Part shown: positions 38,901 through 49,700 of the stretch, piece after piece
Layout: each line of letters begins with the position of its first letter
Position numbering within the stretch: the stretch's first letter is position 1
Source of the DNA: Struthio camelus
Taxonomy: Eukaryota; Chordata; Aves; Struthioniformes; Struthionidae
DNA: 64,000 nt
Assembly: GCF_040807025.1 (NCBI RefSeq)
Contig: NC_090946.1
Span: forward strand, 3,080,001 to 3,144,000
Reading direction: 5' to 3'
Notes under the pieces: model-generated
Told to the model about the DNA's origin: nothing
Seen by the model: only the letters and a program-made list of their open reading frames with translations
Databases searched by the model: none
Made by a program: the position numbers and the translations under genes

Positions 38901-41900
38901 CCAGCTGACTATGAATGACTTCAGCGTTCACCGCATCATCGGCCGTGGTGGCTTCGGGGAGGTCTACGGCTGCCGGAAAGCAGATACCGGCAAAATGTAA
39001 TGAGGGGGGGAGATTTTGTCATGAGGGGTGGAGGGATCTGCCTGTGAGGAGGGGGCACTGGGGCCTGGAGCTGTGGTCCCACAGGCAGCCACGGAGCGGG
39101 GGGGATGCGGCAGTGTTGCCATGACAGCAGGTGGCAGGGGGAAATGGAAGTGTCACCATGGCTACGGCTCTCCGGGGGATACAAGGACGTCATGGGGGCC
39201 GTGGGCGGTAGGTGGATGCGGTGGTGTGGCCCTGGTGATGGTAGTGGTGGGACACGGTGGCATGGCTGCCGTGGGCATGGCAGTGGGCAGGGAAGCACAC
39301 AGCGATGTGGCAGTGGGCACTGGAGGGATGTGGCCCTGGGGGTGGAGGAGGGTTGTGGGGCTGCAGCTGTGGGCAGCAGAGGACTACAGGCTGTGAGCGG
39401 GGAAAAGGTACGGCGCCGTGGCCATGGGTAGAGGGATATGGGCGTGCAGCCGAGTGCAGGAGAGGGACGTGCTGTCATGTCATGGTGGAGGGGGGGACAC
39501 GGCACTGTGGTCCTGGGCATCGTGGCCAAGGGCAGTGACAGGCCATGGCACTGTGACCACGGGCAGCAGCGGGACCCTGCAGGGACTCTTTGCCCCCAGG
39601 TACGCCATGAAGTGTTTGGACAAGAAACGCATCAAGATGAAGCAGGGCGAGACCCTGGCCCTCAACGAGCGCATCATGTTGTCCCTCGTCAGCACCGGGG
39701 TGAGGCACTGGGCAGGGCTGGCTCCCTGGGCATGGGGATGGAGCGGGCATCCTGGGCACAGGCCATGGCATGGGCACGGGGAGGATCTGCTGGTGAGGGA
39801 AGGGTGTTCCTGGGGTGACCGTTGGCACTGTGCAAGTCCGTCTCTCCTGTGTCAGGACTGCCCGTTCATCGTGTGCATGTCGTATGCCTTCCACACGCCC
39901 GACAAGCTCAGCTTCATCCTCGACCTCATGAACGGTGAGAGACTCCCAGCTCTGGTCCTGAGAGACCCCGTGGCTGACCCTAGTCCCTGCTGCCGTGGCT
40001 GATCCCCGTCCCCAGGGCCATGGCTGCCCTGGTCCCTAGGGCTGTGGCCAACCTGATCCCCAGGCTCGGAGCCCCCTGCCTGCACTATGCCCAGGTCGTG
40101 GAGGGCAGCGCTGGGGTGACGTCTAGGTCCCTCTCGCTGCAGGGGGGGACCTGCACTATCACCTGTCTCAGCACGGCGTCTTCTCGGAGGCGGAGATGCG
40201 GTTCTATGCAGCCGAGATCATCCTGGGCCTGGAGCACATGCACAGCCGCTTTGTGGTGTATCGTGATCTCAAGGTGACCCCATGGGCACCCACGGACTCT
40301 GTGGGCATCCCCAGACACCCTGCGGGTACCCACATACCCTATTGGCACTCATGGACCCCATGAGTAATCCCAGGTGCTACAGGCATTCACAGACCCTGCA
40401 GGCAACCCCAGGCTCTACTGACACTCCCAGACCCTGTAGGAGCCCCCCAGACCCTGTGGGTACCCATGCACCCTGGGGGCACCCACAGGCCTGCAGGAAC
40501 TCTCAGAGCCTACAGGCACTTCCTGAACCCCATGGGCATCCCCCGGTGTCCCCAGAACATGCAGGTACCCCCAAACACCGCAGGCACCTCCGATCCTGCA
40601 GGAACTCCCCAGGCCTCGTGGGCACCCCATGGACCCCATAGGTGTCCCGAGGCCGCACGGGCACTCACAGACGCTGCAGGCAGTTCCAGGCCCCGCATAC
40701 ACCTCAGGCCTATGGGCACCCCCAAATCCCGCAGAGCACCAGCACCCCAGCTCAACCCACATGGGCACCTCCTGCCTTGCTCCCACCATTCCCACGGGCA
40801 GTGCTTGGGCTCAGGGATGGCACGGTGTCTCGGCAGCCAGCGAACATCCTTCTGGATGAGTTTGGGCACGTCCGTATCTCAGACCTGGGCCTGGCCTGCG
40901 ATTTCTCCAAGAAGAAGCCCCATGCCAGTGTGTAAGTGTGCCCCTAGCCTGCCCTGGCCAGCCCTGCCTGGCTGGCGTCGTCCCTGAACCCTCCCTGTGT
41001 CCCCACAGGGGCACCCACGGGTACATGGCTCCGGAGGTGCTGCAGAAAGGAGTGGCGTATGACAGCAGCGCCGACTGGTTCTCGCTGGGCTGCATGCTCT
41101 TCAAACTGCTCCGAGGGTGAGTGCACGGGCACAGCGGGGCACGGGGTGGCCAGGGGGCCAGCACCCCGCTGACCTCCCCTCTCCCCTCGCGGCGGCAGGC
41201 ACAGCCCCTTCCGGCAGCACAAGACGAAGGACAAGCATGAGATTGACCGTATGACCCTCACCATGGTGAGTCTGGGCGTGCAGGGCAGGTGGCCTGGCGC
41301 TGCCCTGGCATCTGCCCCCACCATGCCAGGGAGGCACGAGTGGCGCAGCGTGCCACGGCCTCTCCCCACAAGTGCCGGGGCAAGCTGGGGCTGGCAGACA
41401 CAGACGGCCTGGGCACCCTTGCGCCACTGTGCCTTTGCCCCCCGCCCGGTGCCAGCAGAGGCCTGCAGGGCACGGGGGAATGGGCACAGCTTGGGGCAGG
41501 GGGGGCCCTGACGATGGGCAGTGCCCGGATGTGGCGAGTGTGGGAGGGTGTGCTCCTGCCGCTTCTGTGTGTGGACGGAAGGATGCAGGCGCCTGGGCAT
41601 CTGCACATGGGGCGGTGTTTACACACATGTATGCGTATGCGTGTGTGCGTGATGGGGGAGGTTGCACGCAGAGGTGTGTTTGCCAGTGTCTGTGTGTCTG
41701 TCCATGCACACATCTGTGTAGTGGACGTTAGCACGTGTGTGCCTCTGAGCGCTTGTGTGGCTGGAGTGTGTGTGCAGATCCATGTGTACGTGCTTGCATG
41801 TGACTTGAGTGTGCACATATACACAGTGCACACATGCCTGACTGCATGTGCGTGCATTGGTGTGTGCGTTACAGTGCACAAACACGTGTAGGTCTCTGCA

Positions 41901-44900
41901 CATGTATCTGTGTGTGTGTACACCTTTATGTGCATGGCAGCGCATGCATCCTGTGCGTGTACATGTTTGTGCCAGTGTGTCTTTGTGAGCACACGTGTGT
42001 GTACCCCGTGTGTATCTCTGTACCCATGTGCACAAGTGCCTTGGTGGTCATATGCCTGTGCACGTGCATGTGTGCACTGCCCTGCGTGCATCCCTGCGCA
42101 TGCAAAAACCCATACGTGTGCACGTTCCCTGCCGCCCCGCCAGTGCCGGGGAGCCCTGCCAGGCGCGGTGTCAACGCAGTAACCATGCCCTCACCTGCAG
42201 GCCGTGGAGCTGCCTGACTCCTTCTCCCCCGAGCTACGCTCCTTGCTTGAAGGGCTGCTGCAGCGAGATGTCAACCGGCGGCTGGGCTGCATGGGACATG
42301 GGTGAGTCCCGGCAGGCATAGGGACGGGTGCCGGGGACAGTGTCTGCGCATGAGAACAGGGCTGGGGGCAGAAGCCTGGCAGGGAGGGAGGGCGGTGCGG
42401 GTAGGCTACAGCCTGGTATCTCTGGGCCACCCCATCCTGGCACCGCAGGGAGCCCGCCAGCGCTCACTGCCCTCGCTCGCTTCCCAGGGCTCAAGAGGTG
42501 AAGGAAGAGCTGTTCTTCAAGGGCCTGGACTGGCAGATGGTTTTCCTTCAGAAGGTGAGGGGCACCGTGCCAGGGCACGGCAAGGGCTACGGGGGCACGG
42601 GCAGCCACCGCTCTAATGCCGCCTCTCCTACCGGCAGTACCCACCACCTCTGATCCCGCCCCGAGGAGAGGTGAACGCGGCTGATGCCTTCGACATTGGC
42701 TCCTTCGATGAGGAGGACACGAAGGGCATCAAGGTACTGGGGGCAAAGGGGCAGGGCTGGCACAGCAGGAACAGGGCCAGGGGCTGGTGAGCTTGTGTCT
42801 CACCCGGCGGTGCCCGCCTGTGTGCCAGCTGCTGGAGAGTGACCAGGAGCTGTACCGCAACTTCCCGCTCACCATCTCGGAGCGGTGGCAGCAGGAGGTG
42901 ACAGAGACTGTCTTCGAAGCCGTCAACGCTGACACCGACAAGCTGGAGGCTCGCAAGAAAGCCAAGAACAAGCAGCTGGGTCATGAGGAAGGTGAGCAGG
43001 GCTGGGTGCCCCCTGAACTCCCCTGGCATCTCTGCCAGCCCCTCGCAGCCCCCTCACTCTCCCAGCGCTGCCTCGGCTCGTGCCTATGGTACAGCCGTCT
43101 CCACAGCTGCCCTGGTACCTCTTCCGGGCCCCTGGGCCCCTGCTCCCCAGCCCCCGGGCACTGCCTCTTGGTGCTACCCCAGCTCCACGTGGCACTGCGC
43201 CAGCCCCCCCAGTGCCCGGGCACTGCCAGCCCCCTGGGCTCCCCTGGCAGTGTCCCCACTGGGTCCCACTGGCATGGCCACCAGACTGCCATTGCTCTGC
43301 CTGGCACTGCCTCCCAGCCCTCCGATGCCTGCCCCTGGCACCTCAGCCAGCCCCTCGGGCCGCCTGGTGCTGCCCTAGCCCCCCGTTCCCCCAGCGCTGC
43401 GAGCTCCCCACTGTGCCAGCCTCACCCTGTCTCTCCCCTGGCGCGGCGGCTGCAGACTACGCCATGGGCAAGGACTGCATCATGCACGGCTACATGGCGA
43501 AGCTGGGCAACCCCTTCCTCACGCAGTGGCAGCGCCGCTACTTCTACCTCTTCCCCAACCGCCTCGAGTGGCGCGGGGAGGGCGAGTCGCCGGTAAGGCG
43601 GGCACGAGGCGCGTGGCGGGCACGGAGGCACACGGGGGTGCAGCGGGGCACAAGTCGGCGGTGGGGATATGCTGGGCGCAGGAGGTGAAAGGGGGTGCCG
43701 GGCACACGCGGGGGCACAGGGGTGTTGGATGCCCCAGGCGTGGGTGTGGAGGAACACGGGTGTTGGGCACACAGGGCAAAGGGGACGTGAGGGGTGTGGG
43801 GTGGGGGGTACAAGGGACACGGGGAGCATGGGAGGGCTTGGGGGCCCTGGAGGCAGGGGCTGGGCTGAGCCTGTCCCCCCAGCAGTCCCTGCTCACCATG
43901 GAGGAGATCGACTCCGTGGAGGAGACGCAGGTGAAGGAGCGGAAGTGCATCTTGCTCCGCATCCGCGGTGGCAAGCAGTTCGTGCTGCAGTGCGACGTGA
44001 GTGTGCCCGCTGGGCTAGCCACCTCCTGCTGGGTGCTAGCCATTCCCTGCCAGTCACCAGTCACCCCAGCTGGGTGCTAGCCACCTCCTGCCACTTGCTA
44101 GCCATCCCCTGCTGGGTTCCCATTGCTTCTGCTGGGCACTAACCCACCCTGCTGGGGACTAGCTACTTCCTGGCTGGCTGCCGGTCATCCCTGCTAGCTG
44201 CTAGCCACCTCACGCCAGTTGCGAGCTGTCCCCTCAGCTGTGTGCCAGCCACCTCCAGGGGGTCACTAGCCATTCCCTGCTGGGCATTAGCCACCTCCTA
44301 CTGGCTGCTCGTCCCCCCTTGCTGGCCACTAGCCCTGCATGTTGAGCTCTCCAGTCCACCCCAGGCATGCTGCAGAAAGCTGGGGTGCCCTACAGCCCTG
44401 GCACTCAGGGTGCCCTCTGCTAGCCCTTCCCCTTCCCTGGCACCGCAGGGAGCCTGGCACAATGGGCAGCCCCAAACTAGCCCCTACCCTGCCCCGGCAG
44501 CGCAGGCAGCCCTGAGCTAACCCGATCCCCGCCCTGGCACTGTGGGATGCCTTGGACTAACCCGTCCTCTGTCCTGGCACTGCGGGCAACCCCGAACTAA
44601 CCCATACCCTGCCTTGGCACCTTGAGGAGCCCTGGACTAACCTGCCCCCTGGCCTGGCACCATGGGGAGCCCCAGCCTAACCCATACCCTGCCTTGGCAC
44701 CGCAGGGAGCCCTGGCACTTTGGGGAGCCCTGAACTAACCTGTCCCCTGGCCTGGCACTGTGGGGAGCCCTGAACTAACCCGTACCCTGCCCTGGCACTG
44801 TGGGGAGCCCTGGACTAACCCGTACCCTGCCCTGGCACAGAGCGACCCCGAGCTGGCACAGTGGCGGAAGGAGCTGCGCGACGCTCAGCGCCAGGCCCAG

Positions 44901-45002
44901 CAGCTGCTGCAGCGGGTGCCACGCATGCAGAACAAGCCCCGCTCGCCCGTGGTGGAGCTCAGCAAAGTGCCGTTCATCCAGCGCTCCGCCAACGGCCTCT
45001 GA
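32959..45002 (+). CDS. GRK2: GRK2 (beta-adrenergic receptor kinase 1), complete
   Basis: Ser/Thr kinase of the AGC group that phosphorylates agonist-occupied G-protein-coupled receptors, recruited to the membrane by G-beta-gamma and lipids. Coding exons: 32959-33071, 35845-35921, 36482-36555, 36989-37090, 37368-37442, 38077-38138, 38439-38490, 38905-38996, 39600-39699, 39856-39934, 40143-40273, 40837-40931, 41009-41116, 41199-41265, 42201-42301, 42488-42554, 42638-42733, 42829-42991, 43456-43592, 43883-43996, 44841-45002 (stop TGA). The 21 exons sum to 2,067 nt, that is 688 residues against 689 in human; one Gly near the C-terminus is absent. The N-terminus ([19 protein letters not shown]) is as in human. 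GRK3 is the paralogue; the C-terminus SANGL and the synteny support GRK2. Confidence 0.97.
33176..34250 (+). repeat. TGCAAG-type degenerate minisatellite, GRK2 intron 1
   Basis: About 1.1 kb of diverged units near 20 bp and multiples, built on agtgccctggcgtgtgcaag with variants (gggctggtgggcaagcgtg). Units are cleaner at the left (33,180-33,700) and more diverged at the right. Cys-rich or Ala-rich frames on both strands reflect the repeat, not a gene. Confidence 0.9.
34415..35220 (+). repeat. CA-rich region with ~57-bp repeat, GRK2 intron 1
   Basis: From about 34,421 to 34,575 a unit of roughly 57 bp (containing gtacacacctctcct and gcacacacagac) occurs about 2.6 times. CA-rich, CACACA-interrupted sequence then continues to about 35,200. 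The + strand is CA-rich, opposite to the TG-rich block in intron 14 of the same gene. Confidence 0.8.
36630..36800 (+). repeat. degenerate repeat with gtggtacccagggtgcc, GRK2 intron 3
   Basis: The phrase gtggtacccagggtgcc recurs near 36,688 and 36,738, with weaker copies around them. Units are diverged and of uneven length. No function is apparent. Confidence 0.6.
37550..38060 (+). repeat. degenerate G-rich repeat, GRK2 intron 5
   Basis: Imperfect recurrences of phrases such as gtgatggggtcc, ggcagtgggg and gaccccagagat without a constant period, filling most of the intron before the acceptor at 38,076. It is an old, decayed tandem array. Confidence 0.5.
39000..39590 (+). repeat. degenerate tggcagtgggca-type repeat, GRK2 intron 8
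   Basis: Loose tandem repetition of phrases like ggtggcatggctgccgtggg, tggcagtgggca and gatgtggccctgg across the whole intron. The period is irregular. Open frames in it are by-products. Confidence 0.5.
40276..40790 (+). repeat. ~30-bp degenerate minisatellite, GRK2 intron 11
   Basis: Fills nearly the whole intron between exons ending 40273 and starting 40837. The diverged unit of about 30 bp is built on cccatgggcaccc and acagaccctgcaggcac, recurring about 16-17 times. Confidence 0.75.
41600..42110 (+). repeat. TG-rich alternating purine-pyrimidine tract, GRK2 intron 14
   Basis: About 500 bp dominated by GTGTGT, GCATGTG and GTGCATG words on the + strand (for example tgtgtgcgtgatggg). It has Z-DNA-forming character. 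It is roughly complementary in composition to the CA-rich part of intron 1. Confidence 0.85.
43000..43440 (+). other. GRK2 intron 18, C-rich
   Basis: Pyrimidine-rich intron of 464 nt with loose recurrences of cctggcactgcctc-like phrases and several CAG acceptor-like ends. No exon fits the phase between EEG and the exon that begins with the DYAMGKDC segment. Confidence 0.5.
43998..44345 (+). repeat. gctagccacctcctgctggg-type repeat, GRK2 intron 20 left half
   Basis: About eight to nine diverged units of around 37 bp built on gctagccacctcctgc and gctagccattccctgc. It is followed at 44,500 by a different 40-bp array in the same intron. Confidence 0.8.
44500..44840 (+). repeat. GRK2: 40-bp minisatellite carrying CTAAC branch-point motifs, ending at the GRK2 last acceptor
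   Basis: CTAAC occurs at 44517, 44557, 44597, 44637, 44677, 44735, 44775 and 44815, that is at steps of 40 bp except one of 58. Each is followed by a C/T-rich stretch and ctggcac or ttggcac. The last copy continues into CAG and exon 44841-45002, so the final unit is the working branch site and pyrimidine tract, with its branch A about 22 nt from the AG. Several copies also end in CAG (44,445 and 44,703). Confidence 0.9.
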
Positions 45003-46065
45003 CCCCGCGCCCGCCCGCCCGCGTGCCCTCGTCCCCAGCTCCCACCCCGCCTCTTATTTATTGGGTTGGGTTCCCGCGTGCCCCCTCACCTTCCGTCATC
45101 CCCGCGCCGGGCGTTGGCAGGAGACGCCCTGCGCCAGCCTGGCCCCCGGGGCGCTCCGGTGCCCGTTTGCCCTGCTGCCAGGCGCCCGCAGGGCTGGGCG
45201 CGGAGGGGGCACAGCCCCAGCCTCGCTGTCTCGGCCCAGCCGCCAGCCCAAGGGACGTTGGCACAGAGGCCGGGCACGCGGCTCCGCTTGGCACCTCTCC
45301 CTGTCCCCTGTGAACTCTCCGGCTAAGATGAAGGTAGCCCCCACGCCCGCCCCTCTCCGTGCTCGGCCCTTGCGGCCTCTGCCCCCGTGCCCGCTTCGCC
45401 GCAACTGCGTGTGCCAAACCGGCTGGGTGGACGCCCAGCTCTGGCCTGGCAGAGTCCTGGCCAACTCGTCTCACCTGGCCTCTGCCCACCTCCCAGCGAG
45501 CGGGCATGCCCCGGCCTGGCTGTGCCCGCCTTGTGGGTGCCATGTCCTCTGTGCGTGTGAGTGTGTGTGTGCGTGTGTGTCTGTGCCCGGGGGGACCCGC
45601 CTGTAAATATTGTGCCACGGGCCCCCTGCGCCTCCCGCGTGCGCCAGCCCTGCCCGGCGTGTGCCCCCCCTGCCTGACCGTACCCTGGGCCAGGCCCCCG
45701 CCGGCCCCAAGCCGGCAGGGTGGCAGCGCCCAGCTGTGGGGCAGGAGGTGGCCAAGGAGGAGAGAGCAGTGGGCACCCCCAACTGGCCCCGCGTGAGCCC
45801 ACGTCCCCCGTGCCCCCCGGGTGCCAGGTGAGCAGGGGGGCAGGATGCCCCCTCCCCATGCCCGCCTCTGCCCCCCACCCAGCCCCCAGCAGCGTCTGTA
45901 AATATTGGTCTCGGCTCAGTCTGCGCCAGGTGGGCTGGGTGCGGGCAGGGGGTGGCCCCGGGCCAGGGCTGGCGCCTCATCTGTGAATGTGATTTTAATG
46001 AGCGGAGAAGGCAAAACAAAAAACAAAAAAGAGTTTTTATAATAAAAACCTGGAAAAATCCACTC
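45003..46065 (+). other. GRK2: GRK2 3' untranslated region
   Basis: About 1.06 kb, GC-rich, with a short GTGTGT run near 45,555-45,580 and two TGTAAATATT motifs (about 45,602 and 45,897). It ends in an A-rich stretch and AATAAA at 46041-46046. Confidence 0.8.
46041..46046 (+). terminator. GRK2: GRK2 polyadenylation signal AATAAA
   Basis: AATAAA 1.04 kb after the stop, in an A/T-rich island within GC-rich DNA. Cleavage is expected near 46,060-46,070. Confidence 0.8.
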
Positions 46066-46795
46066 CGGCTCCATCTCGTTGTGGGGGTGGCAGCGATGTT
46101 CCCTCCCCCCGTCCCTCAGTGGGGACGCGGTGGCCCGCTGGGGTACGGGGGCCCTGTGGGACGGGGTGTAGGACGCCTGCGTCGGCTCCTGGCTCGGGAA
46201 GGGCGCGCAGCAGGTTTGGGTGGGCCCGGGGGTCAGGTCCCGCCGTGCCTACGCCGTCCCCCAAAGGTGACCGAGGCCGTCCCCGCGCGGGCGGCGCGCC
46301 TGGCTGCCCGGCCTGTGCTGCAGCGTTCCTGCACCTGCTCCCACCCCACGCCGAGGCTGGCGGCCACCTCACCTGTCGCGGGCCGGAAGGGAGCGCCAGG
46401 CCTGGGTGGTGACAGGACCCGGCCTGTGCCCCAGGCGGCCGCCCGGAGGATTCTCTGATGCCTAATAAGCAGGTTGTGCTGGCGCCGCTCCTAGCAGAGG
46501 TGCCAGGCCTGCAGTTCTTGCCTTCTGATGTCAGCAGCAAGGAACAAAGCAACCACCCCGTCCAGAGTGGGGTGAAAGCAGCCCCAGCTTGGGGGTGGGG
46601 GTCATGTCCCACTGTCCCCCTGCCCACTGTGCCCAGGTCAGCCCCTTGGGCTGAGGGCAGAGAAGGGGGCTGGGCTGGGGGCGACTGGGGGGCCTCAGGG
46701 ACGCAATCCCCAAGGGGGGATCCCCGGACACTACCGGGAGGAGGAAGGAAATGGAGGGGCAGATCCTGGGCCCTGGGGACGCAATGCAGGGGGAT
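46066..46795. other. spacer between GRK2 and the 47-bp array
   Basis: 730 bp of unique-looking GC-rich sequence. No exon, RNA gene or transposon is recognised. Confidence 0.6.
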
Positions 46796-49700
46796 TCCCA
46801 GCTACCAGGTGCTCGACGGGGGTCAGATCCCGGGACCCTCGTGGGGGAAATCCCGGTACCAGGTGCTCGATGGGGGACAGACTCTGGGCCCAGGGGGGGT
46901 CCCGGGAGCCGGCGCTCGACGGGGACAGGCCCGAGCCTGTGGGGGTCCCGGGAGCCGGAGCTCGGCGGGGACAGAGCCGGGGCCCGGGGGGGTCCCGGGA
47001 GCCGGCGCTCGGCGGGGACAGGCCCGAGCCCGGGGGGGTCCCGGGAGCCGGCGCTCGGCGGGGACAGGCCCGGGGCCCGGGGGGGTCCCGGGAGCCGGCG
47101 CTCGGCGGGGACAGGCCCGGGGCCCGGGGGGGTCCCGGGAGCCGGCGCTCGGCGGGGACAGGCCCGGGGCCCGGGGCCCGGGGGGGTCCCGGGAGCCGGC
47201 GCTGGGCGGGGACAGGCCCGGGGCCCGGGGGGGTCCCGGTAGCGGGTACTCGGCGGGTGCAGGCCCAGGGCCCGAGTGGGTCCTGGTAGCCGGCGCTCGG
47301 CGGGGACAGAGCCGGGGCCGGGGGGGTCCCGGTAGCCGGCGCTCGGCGGGGACAGGCCCGGGGCCCGGGGGGGTCCCGGTAGCCGGCGCTCGGCGGGGAC
47401 AGGCCCGGGGCCCGGGGGGGTCCCGGTAGCGGGTACTCGGCGGGGACAGGCCCGGGGCCCGAGTGGGTCCTGGTAGCCGGCGCTCGGCGGGGACAGAGCC
47501 GGGGCCCGGGGGGTCCTGGTAGCCGGCGCTGGGCGGGGACAGGCCCGGGGCCCGGGGGGGTCCCGGTAGCCGGCGCTCGGCGGGGACAGGCCCGGGGCCC
47601 GAGTGGGTCCTGGTAGCCGGCGCTCGGCGGGGACAGGCCCGGGGCCCGGGGGGGTCCCGGTAGCCGGCGCTCGGCGGGGACAGGCCCGGGGCCCGGGGGG
47701 GTCCCGGTAGCGGGTACTCGGCGGGTGCAGGCCCGGGGCCCGAGTGGGTCCCGGGAGCCGGCGCTCGGCGGGGACAGGCCCGGGGCCGGGGGGGTCCCGG
47801 TAGCCGGCGCTCGGCGGGGACAGGCCCGGGGCCCGGGGGGGTCCCGGGAGCCGGCGCTCGGCGGGGACAGGCCCGGGGCCCGGGGGGGTCCTGGTAGCGG
47901 GTACTCGGCGGGGACAGGCCCGGGGCCCGAGTGGGTCCTGGTAGCCGGCGCTCGGCGGGGACAGAGCCGGGGCCGGGGGGGTCCCGGTAGCCGGCGCTCG
48001 GCGGGGACAGGCCCGGGGGGGTCCCGGGAGCCGGCGCTCGGCAGGGACAGGCCCGGGGCCCGGGGGGGTCCCGGTAGCGGGTACTCGGCGGGGACAGGCC
48101 CGGGGCCCGGGGGGGTCCCGGTAGCAGGTACTCGGCGGGGACAGGCCCGGGGCCCGGGGGGGTCCCGGGAGCCGGTGCTCGGCGGGGACAGGCCCGGGGC
48201 CCGGGGGGTCCTGGTAGCCGGCGCTGGGCGGGGACAGGCCCGGGGCCCGGGGGGGTCCCGGTAGCCGGCGCTCGGCGGGGACAGGCCCGGGGCCCGGGGG
48301 GGTCCCGGTAGCGGGTGCTCGGCGGGGACAGGCCCGGGGCCCGGGGGGGTCCCGGGAGCCGGCGCTCGGCGGGGACAGGCCCGGGGCCCGGGGGGGTCCC
48401 GGTAGCCGGCGCTCGGCGGGGACAGGCCCGGGGCCCGGGGGGGTCCCGGGAGCCGGCGCTGGGCGGGGACAGGCCCGGGGCCCGGGGGGGTCCCGGTAGC
48501 CGGCGCTCGGCGGGGACAGGCCCGGGGCCCGGGGGGGTCCCGGTAGCCGGCGCTCGGCGGGGACAGGCCCGGGGCCCGGGGGGGTCCCGGGAGCCGGCGC
48601 TCGGCGGGGACAGGCCCGGGGCCCGGGGGGGTCCCGGGAGCCGGCGCTCGGCGGGGACAGGCCCGGGGCCCGGGGGGGTCCCGGGAGCCGGCGCTCGGCG
48701 GGGACAGGCCCGGGGCCCGGGGGGGTCCCGGGAGCCGGCGCTCGGCGGGGACAGGCCCGGGGCCCGGGGGGGTCCCGGGAGCCGGCGCTGGGCGGGGACA
48801 GGCCCGGGGCCCGGGGGGGTCCCGGTAGCGGGTACTCGGCGGGTGCAGGCCCAGGGCCCGAGTGGGTCCTGGTAGCCGGCGCTCGGCGGGGACAGAGCCG
48901 GGGCCGGGGGGGTCCCGGTAGCCGGCGCTCGGCGGGGACAGGCCCGGGGCCCGGGGGGGTCCCGGGAGCCGGCGCTGGGCGGGGACAGGCCCGGGGCCCG
49001 GGGGGGTCCCGGTAGCGGGTACTCGGCGGGGACAGGCCCGGGGCCCGAGTGGGTCCTGGTAGCCGGCGCTCGGCGGGGACAGAGCCGGGGCCCGGGGGGT
49101 CCTGGTAGCCGGCGCTGGGCGGGGACAGGCCCGGGGCCCGGGGGGGTCCCGGTAGCCGGCGCTCGGCGGGGACAGGCCCGGGGCCCGAGTGGGTCCTGGT
49201 AGCCGGCGCTCGGCGGGGACAGGCCCGGGGCCCGGGGGGGTCCCGGTAGCGGGTACTCGGCGGGTGCAGGCCCGGGGCCCGAGTGGGTCCCGGGAGCCGG
49301 CGCTCGGCGGGGACAGGCCCGGGGCCGGGGGGGTCCCGGTAGCCGGCGCTCGGCGGGGACAGGCCCGGGGCCCGGGGGGGTCCCGGGAGCCGGCGCTGGG
49401 CGGGGACAGGCCCGGGGCCCGGGGGGGTCCCGGTAGCGGGTACTTGGCGGGGACAGGCCCGGGGCCCGAGTGGGTCCTGGTAGCCGGCGCTCGGCGGGGA
49501 CAGAGCCGGGGCCGGGGGGGTCCCGGTAGCCGGCGCTCGGCGGGGACAGGCCCGGGGCCCGGGGGGGTCCCGGGAGCCGGCGCTCGGCGGGGACAGGCCC
49601 GGGGGGGTCCCGGGAGCCGGCGCTCGGCAGGGACAGGCCCGGGGCCCGGGGGGGTCCCGGTAGCGGGTACTCGGCGGGGACAGGCCCGGGGCCCGGGGGG

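Larger units (their letters stand above)
38905..42733 (+). other. GRK2: GRK2 exons for the protein kinase domain
   Basis: Exons 38905-38996 to 42638-42733, residues 186-497. All catalytic elements are present: Gly-rich loop [10 protein letters not shown], Lys220 in [10 protein letters not shown], catalytic Asp317 in VVYRDLKPANI, the GRK2-type DLG (Asp335) in place of DFG, and [11 protein letters not shown]. The AGC C-tail segment ([20 protein letters not shown]) is also intact. Residue numbers equal the human ones because there is no indel up to this point. Confidence 0.95.
42829..45002 (+). other. GRK2: GRK2 exons for clathrin box, PH domain and C-terminus
   Basis: Exon 42829-42991 begins with the clathrin-box-like motif LLESD (residues 498-502), against LLDSD in human. 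Exons 43456-43592, 43883-43996 and 44841-45002 encode the PH domain ([20 protein letters not shown] to [11 protein letters not shown]) and the adjacent G-beta-gamma-binding helix. The Ser670 site used by ERK in mammals is kept in KPRSPVVEL. Confidence 0.93.
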
